DNA of 46,269 nucleotides from Actinobacteria bacterium OK074. Its GTDB lineage: Bacteria > Actinomycetota > Actinomycetes > Streptomycetales > Streptomycetaceae. A program made the translations under genes and the position numbers. Below are positions 1 to 7,061 of this stretch, in pieces; position 1 is the first letter of the stretch, and each line of letters starts with the position of its first letter. The stretch spans positions 1 through 46,269 of the forward strand of contig LJCV01000303.1 in assembly GCA_001298575.1 (NCBI GenBank), read 5' to 3'. The notes under the pieces were generated by a model, which was not told where the DNA came from, ran no database searches, and worked only from the letters and a program-made list of their open reading frames with translations.

Positions 1-13
1 AACCCCGCCCTGC

Positions 14-64
14 GCCGCTGCGGGCATGCGTGCCGCTAGGGGCGGCACGGGTGGGCGCAGCGGC
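14..64. terminator. Nested inverted repeat, possible terminator of an off-window gene
   Basis: An outer perfect 9-bp dyad (GCCGCTGCG at 14-22 with CGCAGCGGC at 56-64) encloses an inner perfect 7-bp hairpin (GTGCCGC 30-36 with GCGGCAC 42-48, loop TAGGG). No T-tract follows, as is usual for high-GC actinobacterial terminators. No convincing gene lies in 1-303. The rest of that stretch holds an imperfect direct repeat (CCAGCACCAACC... near 104 and CCAGCATCAGCC... near 147) and the presumed promoter of the next gene. Confidence 0.4.
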
Positions 65-303
65 ACCCCGCAAGCGCGGGTGAGCGGACCCTACCCCCGG
101 CCAGCACCAACCCCCCGGGTGACCTGTAACCCCACAGCACTCCGCCAGCATCAGCCCCGGGTAACCAACAACCCCACCGCACCCCACCCACGCACCCCAA
201 CTCGGCATTCGAACGCCCGTACTTTAGCGCCAGCTTGTCCGTATTTGTCGACGGGCGTGTAACAGCGGTTAGAGGGTGGGAGGAGTGCGGGATACCCCCG
301 TTC

Positions 304-1428
304 ATGAACCACAACACCCCACTCTCCCCCCGCCCCCTCCGCCACCTCTCCGACGCGCAGCGACGGGTGCTGACGAGCGGTCAGCTTCGTGCTCATGGAG
401 TGAGTGCCGCCGAGACGAACGAGCACTGTCGCCCGGGCGGCCCCTGGCAACAGCTGCTGCCGGGTGTCGTCCTGCTCCACCCGGGCCCACCCACCACCGA
501 AGAACGCCTGCACGCGGCCCTGTTGTACGCCACCCGCGGAGGCCAGAGCGCAGGCAGCGGCGGCAGCAGTAGCAGCGACAACGCGGCGGCGCCCGTGCCC
601 AACCCCGGTATTCCTCCCCAGCCCACCTCCGACGGGCCCCACGGCACCCCCGGCACCGCCAACTCCCCCACCCCGCCCCACTACCCGGACGCGATGATCA
701 CCGGTCTCGCCGCGCTCGCGCTGTACGGGTTCTCCTCCGCGCCCTCGCTCCGCGCGCTGGACACCATCGACGTCCTCGTGCCCCGGATGCGCCGGCTGCG
801 TGACGTCGGCTGTGCGCGGATCATCCGTACGCCCGCGCTGCCGCACCCGGCGACGGTCACCGGCCTGCCCGTCGCCCCCGTGCCGCGGGCCCTCGCCGAC
901 GCCGTGGCCGGGCTGTCGGACGCGGGCGCCGTACGTCGGCTGCTGACGGAGGCAGTGCGCGGAGGACACTGCGAACCGGCAGCGGTCGTACGGGAGTTGA
1001 CGGCCGCACGGCTGCTCTCCCGGCCGCACGTGGTGGACGCCGTGGACTCCCTGCTCGCGGAGGGCCGGGCCATCGCGGAGGGGCGGCTGTACCGGATGGT
1101 GCACGAGTGCGGGCTCCCCGACCCGGTGTGGAACGTGGACCTGCGGCTGCCCGGCGGCCCCCACCTCGGCGGTCTGGACGCGTACTGGCCCGAGCACGCC
1201 GTGGCGCTGGAGTTGGACACCCGCGCCCCGCGGCAGGACGACGACGCGCTGTGGTCGGAGTACGCGCGCAAGCGGGAGATCCTGGAGCGGCTGGGGATCA
1301 CCGTCGTCCACGTCACGCCGAGGAAGCTGCGGGACGGGATGGAGCAGCAGGCCACCGTCGTACGCACGGCCCTGATGGCCTCGGCCGACCGCGATCCGGC
1401 GGCCTACGTCGTAGTACTGCCGCGATAG
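304..1428 (+). CDS. AbiEi-like antitoxin/transcriptional-regulator-type protein (hypothetical)
   Basis: A protein of 374 aa. The N-terminus has the layout of the short winged-helix segment of type IV antitoxin AbiEi-like proteins that are common as solo genes in actinobacteria (LSDAQRRVLTSGQLRAHGVS, then GPWQQLLPGVVLLHPGPPT). The C-terminal third (DLRLPGGPHLGGLDAYWPEHAVALELDT...) resembles the DUF559/VSR-like nuclease-fold tail often fused to it, with an acidic-residue pattern but no proven active site. Residues about 80-125 are a low-complexity Gly/Ser/Pro linker. I chose ATG 304 over the upstream in-frame ATG at 235 because homology-like sequence begins there. No toxin gene is adjacent, so a functional toxin-antitoxin role is unproven. 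Solo family members in Streptomyces are generally uncharacterised. Confidence 0.6.
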   Translation: MNHNTPLSPRPLRHLSDAQRRVLTSGQLRAHGVSAAETNEHCRPGGPWQQLLPGVVLLHPGPPTTEERLHAALLYATRGGQSAGSGGSSSSDNAAAPVPNPGIPPQPTSDGPHGTPGTANSPTPPHYPDAMITGLAALALYGFSSAPSLRALDTIDVLVPRMRRLRDVGCARIIRTPALPHPATVTGLPVAPVPRALADAVAGLSDAGAVRRLLTEAVRGGHCEPAAVVRELTAARLLSRPHVVDAVDSLLAEGRAIAEGRLYRMVHECGLPDPVWNVDLRLPGGPHLGGLDAYWPEHAVALELDTRAPRQDDDALWSEYARKREILERLGITVVHVTPRKLRDGMEQQATVVRTALMASADRDPAAYVVVLPR

Positions 1429-1434
1429 CGACAG

Positions 1435-1470
1435 CCGTAGCCGTAGCCGTAGCCGTAGCCGTAGCCGTAG
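1435..1470. repeat. CCGTAG hexamer array (6 units) after a stop codon
   Basis: Six perfect CCGTAG units begin six bases after the TAG stop of the preceding gene and stay in its frame, so each unit supplies another in-frame TAG. The array lies in the 124-bp convergent gap before the 3' end of the eCIS-like gene. A sibling array differing by one base (CCGTAT, ten units) occurs at 32270-32329. Confidence 0.9.
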
Positions 1471-1552
1471 CCGTTGGAAGGGTCGTTGCCTGGGCGTGGA
1501 GCCGGTGGCGGCCCCTCCGCATGCGGTCGCGTGCGGCCCTTCCGGCCCGGTG

Positions 1553-3346
1553 TCACCCTTGCGGGTCCTCGCCCTCGCCCCGGTCCTCGGTTCCGGGCGG
1601 CAGGCGGCCGGGGAAGTGGCGGCGGGGGCCGACGAGGCCCTGGTACAGCTCGTCGCGGGCGTCGGAGCCGTCCTCGGTGTCGTCCAGCGCGGCCTTCCAC
1701 TGCGCCATGACCTCGCTCAGGTACGCGTGCCAGTCCCCACCGCCCTGGGCCCGGCCCATCTCCCGCAGATCGACGTAGCGTTCGTTCTTGCCGGTGCCGC
1801 CGGAGCCGACCTTGTCGGGCTTGTGGCCGTGGAAGGGGGACTCGGGGTTGGACGTGGCCTCGGTGGAGCGGACGTCGTGCTTGTAGCCGACGGGACTGGG
1901 GGCCCCGGGCTTGACCGTCTCGATGCCGACCATCAGGGTGCCGTCCTTCTTCCTGGTCGGCGGGGTGAAGACGAGCAGCATGTGGCCGTGCGATCCGGTC
2001 GGCAGGATCACCTCGCCGTTCCAGTCCTTCGCCCCGATACCGCCGACGGCCGCGTCCTTGCCCGACATCTGCGGGCGTTCCGCCCCGACGTGCGGGATGG
2101 GCGGCGTGACCATGTTCGTGAGGGAGGCGCCGATTCCGCCCTTCTCCTTGATCTTTCCCGGCGTGCCGTCCTTCGCGTTCTTGTCGACGGCGGTGCGGTG
2201 GGTGGCGAACCCGCGCCGGTCGAGGCCCTCCGCGCGCTCCTTCCCCTCGGTGACGCCCAGCAGGTCGGGCAGTTTCGTGCGCGACTCCCCCTCGGCCACG
2301 GCCGGGATGCGGATGGTGACCCGGCCGCCGTGGGCGAGGGCCCGGATGACGTCGCCCTGTTCGTAGTCGATGTGCTGACCGCCGCCGTCCTCGTCCGGCT
2401 GGAAGATCTTGAGGCCGTGCTGGAGGACGAGCAGGACGTTGGTGAGGATCTCGGTGGCCTTGTCGTTCGCCTGCGCGTGCTTCTCCCGGGCCTCGGCCGC
2501 GCTGGGGTGCAGGCGGTCGGCGGGGATCCGGGCCGGGTGCAGGGTGTCGAGGGCGGTCTCCCGGATCTGCTCGTCGCGCTCCCGCTCCAGTTCCTTCTTC
2601 TCGTCCTCCGGGAGGTCCTTGTTCTGGGTCTCCATGAACCGGCCGAGCGTGTAGTCCGGCCCGATCGGGGTGGGCCCGTCGGGGTCGCGGCGCCCGAAGG
2701 CGAGGGTCGCGGAGAGGATGCGCCTGCCCGCGGGGAGTTTCAGCCAGCCCTTGAAGTCGCCCTCCGCGTACTTCACGGCCTCGTCGTAGGTGCCGAGGCC
2801 CACCTTCCTCAGCCACCTGGGGTTCGCCTCCGAGAGGACCTTGATGTCCTCCAGTTCCTGCTCGTTGAACAACTGCCCGCGCACGACCCGCCGTTCGAGG
2901 GTACGGCGAAGCCGCAGCTCGCCTTCCATCAGCCACTTCTCCGGCCACCAGGTGCGCGGCGAAAGGAAGTTGGCCTTCATCTTCTCCAGCACGGTGTTCT
3001 CGCCGATCGACGCCATCAACCGCGTGAGCGCCTCCGCGCCCTTGCCGCCCTGGCCTCCGTCGGTGCCCTGCTCGGCGCCCTGCCGCTCGGTCTGCTCACC
3101 CTGTTCGGTCTGTTCGGCCCGCTCGGGGGCCGAGGTGCTCGACTCCCCCGCCCGCTGGACGGTCAGGGTCGCCGCGCGGTTGCCCGCCACGCGCTGGACG
3201 ACCGCCATCGCGGCGGGGTTGGTCGGCGCGGCCTCCTCGGCGGACCGGGCCCGGTGCAGCGCCGGAGTCGTCTCCCGCACGGGTACGACCCGTGCCGGTA
3301 AGCCCTCGCGCGTACGCTCTCCCCCGCTGTCGCGCCTCCTGTCCAT
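1553..3346 (-). CDS. Putative eCIS-associated cargo/effector-like protein, unknown C-terminal domain
   Basis: A protein of 597 aa starting at ATG 3346 behind a GGAGG site; the frame stays open upstream but that part is unsupported. Residues about 45-65 contain AMAVVQRVAGNRAATLTVQR, which matches the QRxAGNxAV-type motif seen in proteins encoded with Streptomyces extracellular contractile injection systems (family knowledge). A charged, disordered linker follows (about 66-105). The rest is a soluble mixed domain with several lysine/glutamate helices. The C-terminal part contains SHGHMLLVFTPPTRKKDGT and a GYKHDV...HGHKPDK histidine-rich stretch that could form a catalytic or metal site. I do not recognise the enzymatic family. 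There is no signal peptide or transmembrane segment, fitting cargo loaded from the cytoplasm. No sheath, tube or baseplate genes are in this window, so it would be an orphan. Confidence 0.5.
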   Translation of the reverse strand: MDRRRDSGGERTREGLPARVVPVRETTPALHRARSAEEAAPTNPAAMAVVQRVAGNRAATLTVQRAGESSTSAPERAEQTEQGEQTERQGAEQGTDGGQGGKGAEALTRLMASIGENTVLEKMKANFLSPRTWWPEKWLMEGELRLRRTLERRVVRGQLFNEQELEDIKVLSEANPRWLRKVGLGTYDEAVKYAEGDFKGWLKLPAGRRILSATLAFGRRDPDGPTPIGPDYTLGRFMETQNKDLPEDEKKELERERDEQIRETALDTLHPARIPADRLHPSAAEAREKHAQANDKATEILTNVLLVLQHGLKIFQPDEDGGGQHIDYEQGDVIRALAHGGRVTIRIPAVAEGESRTKLPDLLGVTEGKERAEGLDRRGFATHRTAVDKNAKDGTPGKIKEKGGIGASLTNMVTPPIPHVGAERPQMSGKDAAVGGIGAKDWNGEVILPTGSHGHMLLVFTPPTRKKDGTLMVGIETVKPGAPSPVGYKHDVRSTEATSNPESPFHGHKPDKVGSGGTGKNERYVDLREMGRAQGGGDWHAYLSEVMAQWKAALDDTEDGSDARDELYQGLVGPRRHFPGRLPPGTEDRGEGEDPQG

Positions 3347-3472
3347 GTGCCCGCCTCCACAACGTCCACTATCCGCAAGCACGGGTTTCCCCGCCGTCGT
3401 AAGCCAACCACGCTCGTTTCCGGGCACATCGGGAGGAAGGGCCGGAAGGGTCGTGTCGGGGGCACGCCGTTG

Positions 3473-3564
3473 CCCCGCACGCCATCGCCCCGAGGCCCCG
3501 CACGCCATCGCCCCGGGGCCCCGTCCGTCCCCGCCCCGGGGCCCCGTCCGTCCCCGCCCCGGGT
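3473..3564. repeat. 23-bp tandem repeat, four units
   Basis: Four adjacent 23-bp units of the type CCCCGnnCGnCnnCGCCCCGGGG occupy 3473-3495, 3496-3518, 3519-3541 and 3542-3564, with a degenerate continuation to about 3592. Units 1-2 carry GCACGCCAT and units 3-4 carry GTCCGTCCC, so the array looks like two successive duplications. It fills the divergent intergenic space between the eCIS-like gene and the macrolide glycosyltransferase, just upstream of the AT-rich promoter. Confidence 0.85.
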
Positions 3565-3592
3565 CCCTGCCCGTCCCCGTTCCCGCCCCCGG

Positions 3593-3641
3593 TAATTAAT
3601 TGCCGCGCGCGACGGGCCTGCGTCGGGCTAACCTCCCCGGC
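3593..3641 (+). promoter_or_regulatory. AT-rich upstream element and candidate leaderless promoter (WblC/WhiB7-like)
   Basis: TAATTAATT (3593-3601) is an isolated AT island in sequence otherwise almost free of A and T. About 27 bp downstream is TAACCT (3629-3634), a plausible -10 hexamer. A transcript starting 7-8 nt later would begin at the ATG at 3642. WhiB7/WblC targets in actinobacteria characteristically have an AT-rich block just upstream of a weak -35. Here the -35 position (about 3606-3611, CGCGCG) is indeed poor. Assignment to WblC is inference from this layout and from the downstream macrolide-resistance gene. Confidence 0.45.
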
Positions 3642-3671
3642 ATGTACTCCTTCCACCAGATCTACGGCTGA
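3642..3671 (+). CDS. Candidate leaderless leader peptide (9 aa) upstream of the macrolide glycosyltransferase
   Basis: ATG TAC TCC TTC CAC CAG ATC TAC GGC TGA encodes MYSFHQIYG. It has no ribosome-binding site but starts where transcription from the TAACCT -10 box would begin, the expected arrangement for a leaderless uORF. Short uORFs of this kind precede many ribosome-targeting-antibiotic resistance genes and act by ribosome stalling. The peptide has no known macrolide arrest motif that I recognise (such as IFVI or +x+), so any sensing role is inference. The resistance gene starts 133 nt after its stop. Confidence 0.45.
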   Translation: MYSFHQIYG

Positions 3672-3729
3672 CACGAGCGCACCCGAGCGGACGCGCGGAG
3701 AGGTCACTCCCCGCCGCCGTCCCCTCCTC

Positions 3730-3758
3730 CGGCACCCCACAAGTCCGTGCGGGTGCCG
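3730..3758 (+). promoter_or_regulatory. Hairpin in the leader of the macrolide glycosyltransferase mRNA
   Basis: CGGCACCC (3730-3737) and GGGTGCCG (3751-3758) form a perfect 8-bp stem with a 13-nt loop, 46 nt before the resistance-gene start. A competing partner, GCACCC at 3679-3684, lies just behind the leader-peptide stop. It could pair with 3751-3756 and would be covered by a ribosome stalled at the end of the leader peptide. This gives the mutually exclusive pairing expected of an attenuator. There is no U-tract and no sequestered Shine-Dalgarno, so the mechanism is unproven. Confidence 0.35.
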
Positions 3759-3804
3759 CCCAGTTGTGCCCTCATCGCCGTAGACCTGAAACGAGTACCC
3801 ACCT

Positions 3805-5028
3805 ATGCATGCCACACCCCGTACACCCCGCCGCCGCGCCCACATCGCGATGATCGGCGCCCCGATGGTCAGCCATGTCCGGCCCAGCCTCGACATCGTC
3901 CGCGAGTTGGTGGCGCGCGGGCATCGGGTGACGTACGCCAACGACCCCGCAACCGCCGAGCTGATCACGCCCACGGGTGCCGAACTCGTGCCCGTACCCT
4001 CGGAGTTGCCGTTCGCCGACGGTGACTGGCCGGAGGACCCGATCGCGGCGATGAGGCTGTTCCTCGACGACGCCGTCCGCGCGTTGCCGCGCCTGCGTGC
4101 CGCGTACGACCGCGATCCCGCCGACCTCTACCTGTACGACATCGCCGCCTACGCCGCCCGCGCACTCGCCGAGGCGCAGGGGCGGCCCCTCGCTCAGTTG
4201 TCGCCGACGTTCGTGGGCTGGGCGGGGTACGAGGACGAAGTCGCCGCGCACGTATGGAAGTTGCCCGGAGCGGACGCGTACCGGGCGCGGTTCACGGAGT
4301 GGCTCGCGGGGTCCGGGGCGAGCACCCTCGACATGGACGTGTTCGCCGCCCGGCCCGCGCACACCCTCGCCCTGATCCCGCGCGCGATGCAGCCGCACGC
4401 GGACCAAGTGGACACGGATACGGTCACGTTCGTGGGGCCCTGCTTCAACCTCCGGGAGGAGGAGGCCAGTTGGGTACGCCCGGCGGACGTCACGAACGTG
4501 CTGCTCGTCTCGCTCGGGTCGGCGTACACCCGCCAACTGGGCTTCTACCGGCGGTGTTTGGCTGCCTTCGGCGGGCTGCCGGGGTGGCACGTCGTGCTTC
4601 AGGTCGGGAAGCACACCGATCCGCGTGACCTCGGCCCGATCCCGTCGAACGTCGAGGTGCACTCGTGGGTGCCGCAGCGGGCGGTGCTGGCGCGGGCGGA
4701 CGCGTTCGTCACGCACGCCGGGATGGGCGGGTGCGGGGAGGCGCTGCTGGCCGGGGTGCCGATGATCGCCGTGCCGCAGGGGGCGGAGCAGTTCACCAAC
4801 GCCGACCGGCTGGTCGAGTTGGGGGTGGCCCGCCGGCTCGACACCGCGGACGCGACCGCCGAGGCGCTGCGCGCGGCCCTGCTCGCGCTGACCGGCGACC
4901 CCGAGGTGGCCCGCAACTCGGCCCGGCTGCGGGCCGACGCACTCGCCGAGGGCGGTACGGCACGGGCGGCGGACTTCGTGGAGGGCCTCATGGAGGGCCT
5001 TGTGGAGGAGGCGCCGGGCCCCCGGTAG
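3805..5028 (+). CDS. Macrolide-inactivating glycosyltransferase (OleD/Mgt family, GT1)
   Basis: A GT-B fold GT1 enzyme of 407 aa, closely like OleD/Mgt, which transfer glucose from UDP-glucose to the desosamine hydroxyl of macrolides and so detoxify them in the cytoplasm. The N-terminal acceptor domain keeps the catalytic histidine in MVSHVRPSL (His24; HGHVNP in OleD) and the activating aspartate in YLYDIAAY (Asp112). The C-terminal donor domain has EVHSWVPQRAVLARAD, VTHAGMGG and PQGAEQFTNA, the UDP-sugar signature with Glu-Gln in place of the usual Asp-Gln. Length is normal for the family. The ribosome site before ATG 3805 is weak, in keeping with control through the upstream leader. No macrolide gene cluster is nearby, so it probably serves self-defence against environmental macrolides. 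Confidence 0.88.
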   Translation: MHATPRTPRRRAHIAMIGAPMVSHVRPSLDIVRELVARGHRVTYANDPATAELITPTGAELVPVPSELPFADGDWPEDPIAAMRLFLDDAVRALPRLRAAYDRDPADLYLYDIAAYAARALAEAQGRPLAQLSPTFVGWAGYEDEVAAHVWKLPGADAYRARFTEWLAGSGASTLDMDVFAARPAHTLALIPRAMQPHADQVDTDTVTFVGPCFNLREEEASWVRPADVTNVLLVSLGSAYTRQLGFYRRCLAAFGGLPGWHVVLQVGKHTDPRDLGPIPSNVEVHSWVPQRAVLARADAFVTHAGMGGCGEALLAGVPMIAVPQGAEQFTNADRLVELGVARRLDTADATAEALRAALLALTGDPEVARNSARLRADALAEGGTARAADFVEGLMEGLVEEAPGPR

Positions 5029-5045
5029 CCGTCGGCGTAAAACCC

Positions 5046-5077
5046 AGCGGCACAGCAACGCAGCGGCACAGCAACGC
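5046..5077. repeat. 16-bp direct repeat, two units
   Basis: AGCGGCACAGCAACGC is repeated perfectly at 5046-5061 and 5062-5077, just after the glycosyltransferase stop and directly before a strong hairpin. A third partial copy (AGCGG) runs into that hairpin. Confidence 0.85.
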
Positions 5078-5078
5078 A

Positions 5079-5107
5079 GCGGCCCGGCGGCCCAACCGCC
5101 GGGCCGC
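5079..5107. terminator. Bidirectional factor-independent-type hairpin between convergent genes
   Basis: GCGGCCCGGCGG (5079-5090) pairs perfectly with CCGCCGGGCCGC (5096-5107) around a CCCAA loop. It sits between the glycosyltransferase and the convergent ATPase gene and can serve both. No T-tract is present, which is typical in Streptomyces. Confidence 0.7.
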
Positions 5108-5214
5108 CCAACCGATCCGCTCGGACCGCCATAAGCTCCTGGCTGGTGCTTGCGGATCCGGGCCCGCTCTTTGACCGTGAGCTGGGGGCAGTTGAGCCTG
5201 CGCCCAGCGCCGGT

Positions 5215-5694
5215 TCATCCCCGGACCGCCGTTTGCCGCCCACCGGGAGTCGGCGGAACCGGCGGCGGCATGGCCGTGAGCGGTCGCGCCGCGAGCCTCG
5301 CCCGTACGGTCTTGCCGACCTCCGGACGCAGGAACCAGTCCAGTTCGGTGGTGAGTTGACGTACGACGAGGAGTCCGCGCCCGCTCTCCTCGTCGAACAC
5401 GGGCACGGTCGCGGGGAGTTGGGGGAACGCCCGCACCGGGTCCGACACCTGGATATCCAGTCCGCCGCAGTCCAACTCCACCAGCCGCAGCCGGAGTTCG
5501 TGCCCGGCGCGCCGGCCGTGCGTGACGGCGTTGGCGACGAGCTCGGACGCGACCAGCACGGCGTCCTCGATGTCACCGCCCCACGCCCAGAGAGTGAGCC
5601 GACGACGGACCTGGATACGGGCGAGGGGGACACTGCGGCGGGTCATGGGGTAGCCCATGGTCCAGTCGTGGGTGAGGGGGGAGGGGTTGGGCAC
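5215..5694 (-). CDS. Anti-sigma-factor-type ATP-binding protein (HATPase_c_2)
   Basis: A stand-alone GHKL ATPase domain of 159 aa. GTG 5694 follows an AAAGGGAA ribosome site. The N-box is ELVANAVTHG (51-60), G1 is DIQVSDP (80-86) and the G2 lid is ESGRGLLVV (103-111), the pattern of SpoIIAB/RsbW-like regulators that bind a sigma factor or anti-anti-sigma partner. No histidine-phosphorylation domain is present. It is divergent from an XRE-DUF397 pair, the arrangement known around whiJ/abaA-type loci in Streptomyces, and a paralogous copy of this three-gene set occurs at 30.1-31.8 kb. A role in morphological or stress signalling is inferred from that context. Its partner protein is not known. 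Confidence 0.8.
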   Translation of the reverse strand: MPNPSPLTHDWTMGYPMTRRSVPLARIQVRRRLTLWAWGGDIEDAVLVASELVANAVTHGRRAGHELRLRLVELDCGGLDIQVSDPVRAFPQLPATVPVFDEESGRGLLVVRQLTTELDWFLRPEVGKTVRARLAARPLTAMPPPVPPTPGGRQTAVRG

Positions 5695-5770
5695 GGGGGT
5701 TCCCTTTCGTCGCGCTGGGCTGCCCCTTCACGGTGGCGACCGCCCCCACTCGAACGCAATCGAAACTCGG

Positions 5771-5855
5771 CTGATTAATCAGGGAGTTGAAAATTGGACT
5801 ATGCCCGAGTCTGCACATTCCGCTGCGCGACCCGCACAGCGGATGTAAGACTCGG
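5771..5855. promoter_or_regulatory. Palindromic operator candidate and long leader hairpin before the XRE gene
   Basis: CTGATTAATCAG (5771-5782) is a perfect 12-bp palindrome in the ATPase/XRE divergent region, a likely site for the XRE repressor itself. TTGAAA follows within 10 bp. Further downstream, 5805-5825 and 5837-5855 form a long imperfect hairpin (outer CCGAGTCT/AGACTCGG, inner CCGCTG/CAGCGG, arms interrupted by small bulges), ending 45 nt before the XRE start codon. It would lie in the 5' leader or core promoter. Confidence 0.5.
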
Positions 5856-5900
5856 CACAGATCCACCTGCAACATGCACGGAGCACAAGGGAGTGCACAC

Positions 5901-6782
5901 ATGGCTGCCAAACGGGGGCGCACGGCCCAGCGGCTTGAACTTGGCCTACAACTGCGCCAATTGCGCGAAAACTGCGGCCTTGGGGATCGCGGAGGCGGCT
6001 TCACACGCAAGCAGGCGGTGGTGGGGTTGCGGATCTCCGAAGCGTCTTTACAGAGGATCGAGTCGGGGTCCCTGAACTTCCGGAACGTCGGCGATCTGCG
6101 CAAGCTGTTGGAGAAGTACGGGGTCACTGACGAGGAAGTCGTCGAGTCGTTCATCAACCTCAACCGCGAGTCAAACCAACAGGATTGGCTGACCCAATAC
6201 CGGGGGCTCATGCCCGCCGGTATGCCTGGCTTCGTAGGGCTGGAACCCGAAGCGCGTGGCATGAGGGTGTATCACCCGACGCTGGTCTACGGGCTCCTCC
6301 AAACGAAGGGGTACGCGCAGGCCATCCACGAGGTGCAGAAGCCCATCGAGGAGACCACCAGCGAACTCATCCGCAGCAGCGTGGAGTTGCGCATGGCTCG
6401 CCAAGAGGTGCTCACGCGGGACGAGCCCGTCAGGCTGCGCGTCATTCTCGGGGAGGCTGCCCTGCGCTACCCCGTCGGAGGCCCCGACGTGATGCGCGAG
6501 CAGTACGCGAAGTTGGAGAAGCTCTCCAGCTGGGATCACGTCACCATCCAGGTCCTGCCCTTCCGTTGGAGCTACCGCGCAACCCACGACTTCGCGATCC
6601 TCGACTTCGGTGACGCTCTCCCACCCCGCGTCCAGACCGACAATGCTTGGGGAGCCCTCTCCACCTCGGACAAGCCCCGTGAAGTAGACAGGTTCTCCCG
6701 TCGATTCGACTCCATGGTGGCCTCGGCACTGCCGCCCGAGGACACCACTGATTTTCTGCACCGACTAGAACGAGAGCTGTAG
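5901..6782 (+). CDS. XRE-family DNA-binding protein with DUF5753 (WhiJ-like), contains a TTA codon
   Basis: A protein of 293 aa. ATG 5901 is preceded at good spacing by AAGGGAG, so I prefer it to the longer open frame from 5787. Residues about 8-70 form a Cro/CI-type helix-turn-helix (LRQLRENCGL...RKQAVVGLRISEASLQRIES). Residues about 100-285 are DUF5753, an effector-like domain typical of Streptomyces XRE regulators. Codon 50, the leucine of EASLQRIE in the helix-turn-helix, is TTA (6048-6050), so translation should depend on the bldA tRNA and be tied to development. The DUF397 gene follows after 4 nt. These pairs behave as linked regulator and small-protein modules affecting sporulation and antibiotic production in other streptomycetes. 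Confidence 0.87.
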   Translation: MAAKRGRTAQRLELGLQLRQLRENCGLGDRGGGFTRKQAVVGLRISEASLQRIESGSLNFRNVGDLRKLLEKYGVTDEEVVESFINLNRESNQQDWLTQYRGLMPAGMPGFVGLEPEARGMRVYHPTLVYGLLQTKGYAQAIHEVQKPIEETTSELIRSSVELRMARQEVLTRDEPVRLRVILGEAALRYPVGGPDVMREQYAKLEKLSSWDHVTIQVLPFRWSYRATHDFAILDFGDALPPRVQTDNAWGALSTSDKPREVDRFSRRFDSMVASALPPEDTTDFLHRLEREL

Positions 6783-6786
6783 GTCC

Positions 6787-7047
6787 ATGCCGACTCACCC
6801 GCACGCCCCCGAACTCGCCCCCGAAGGAGCCTGGATCAAGTCCACCTACAGCGACGGCACCGGAAACAACTGCCTCGAAGCCGCCTGGATCAAGTCCTCC
6901 TACAGCGACCCCGGCCAGAACTGCGTAGAAGTCTGCCGCCCTGCCCCGGAAGCCATCGCGATCCGCGACTCCAAAAACCCCACAGGCCCCGCCCTCCTGC
7001 TCCCCCCCACGGCGTGGACCCCCTTCCTCACCCACGTAACCGCCTAG
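6787..7047 (+). CDS. DUF397 protein with duplicated core motif
   Basis: A small protein of 86 aa, translationally coupled to the XRE gene (4-nt gap, no clear ribosome site). DUF397 normally has a single W-x-KSSYS...NCVEV...IAVRDSKxP block. Here the first half is duplicated: AWIKSTYSDGTGNNCLEA is followed directly by AWIKSSYSDPGQNCVEV, then AIAIRDSKNPTGPALLL. DUF397 partners of XRE proteins are thought to act as small antagonists or co-regulators; the biochemical role is unsettled. The gene ends 14 bp from the convergent glycosyltransferase. Confidence 0.85.
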   Translation: MPTHPHAPELAPEGAWIKSTYSDGTGNNCLEAAWIKSSYSDPGQNCVEVCRPAPEAIAIRDSKNPTGPALLLPPTAWTPFLTHVTA

Positions 7048-7061
7048 GCGCCCAAACGCCG

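Noticed and set aside
36..317. 93-aa minus-strand ORF at the left edge
   Set aside because: It overlaps repeats and the promoter of the next gene, with no domain or ribosome site.
1404..2948. Long minus-strand ORF (514 aa) rich in Gly-Tyr and Arg/Pro
   Set aside because: It lies in another frame of the eCIS-like gene, runs through the CCGTAG array (giving GYGYGY) and has composition typical of a shadow frame.
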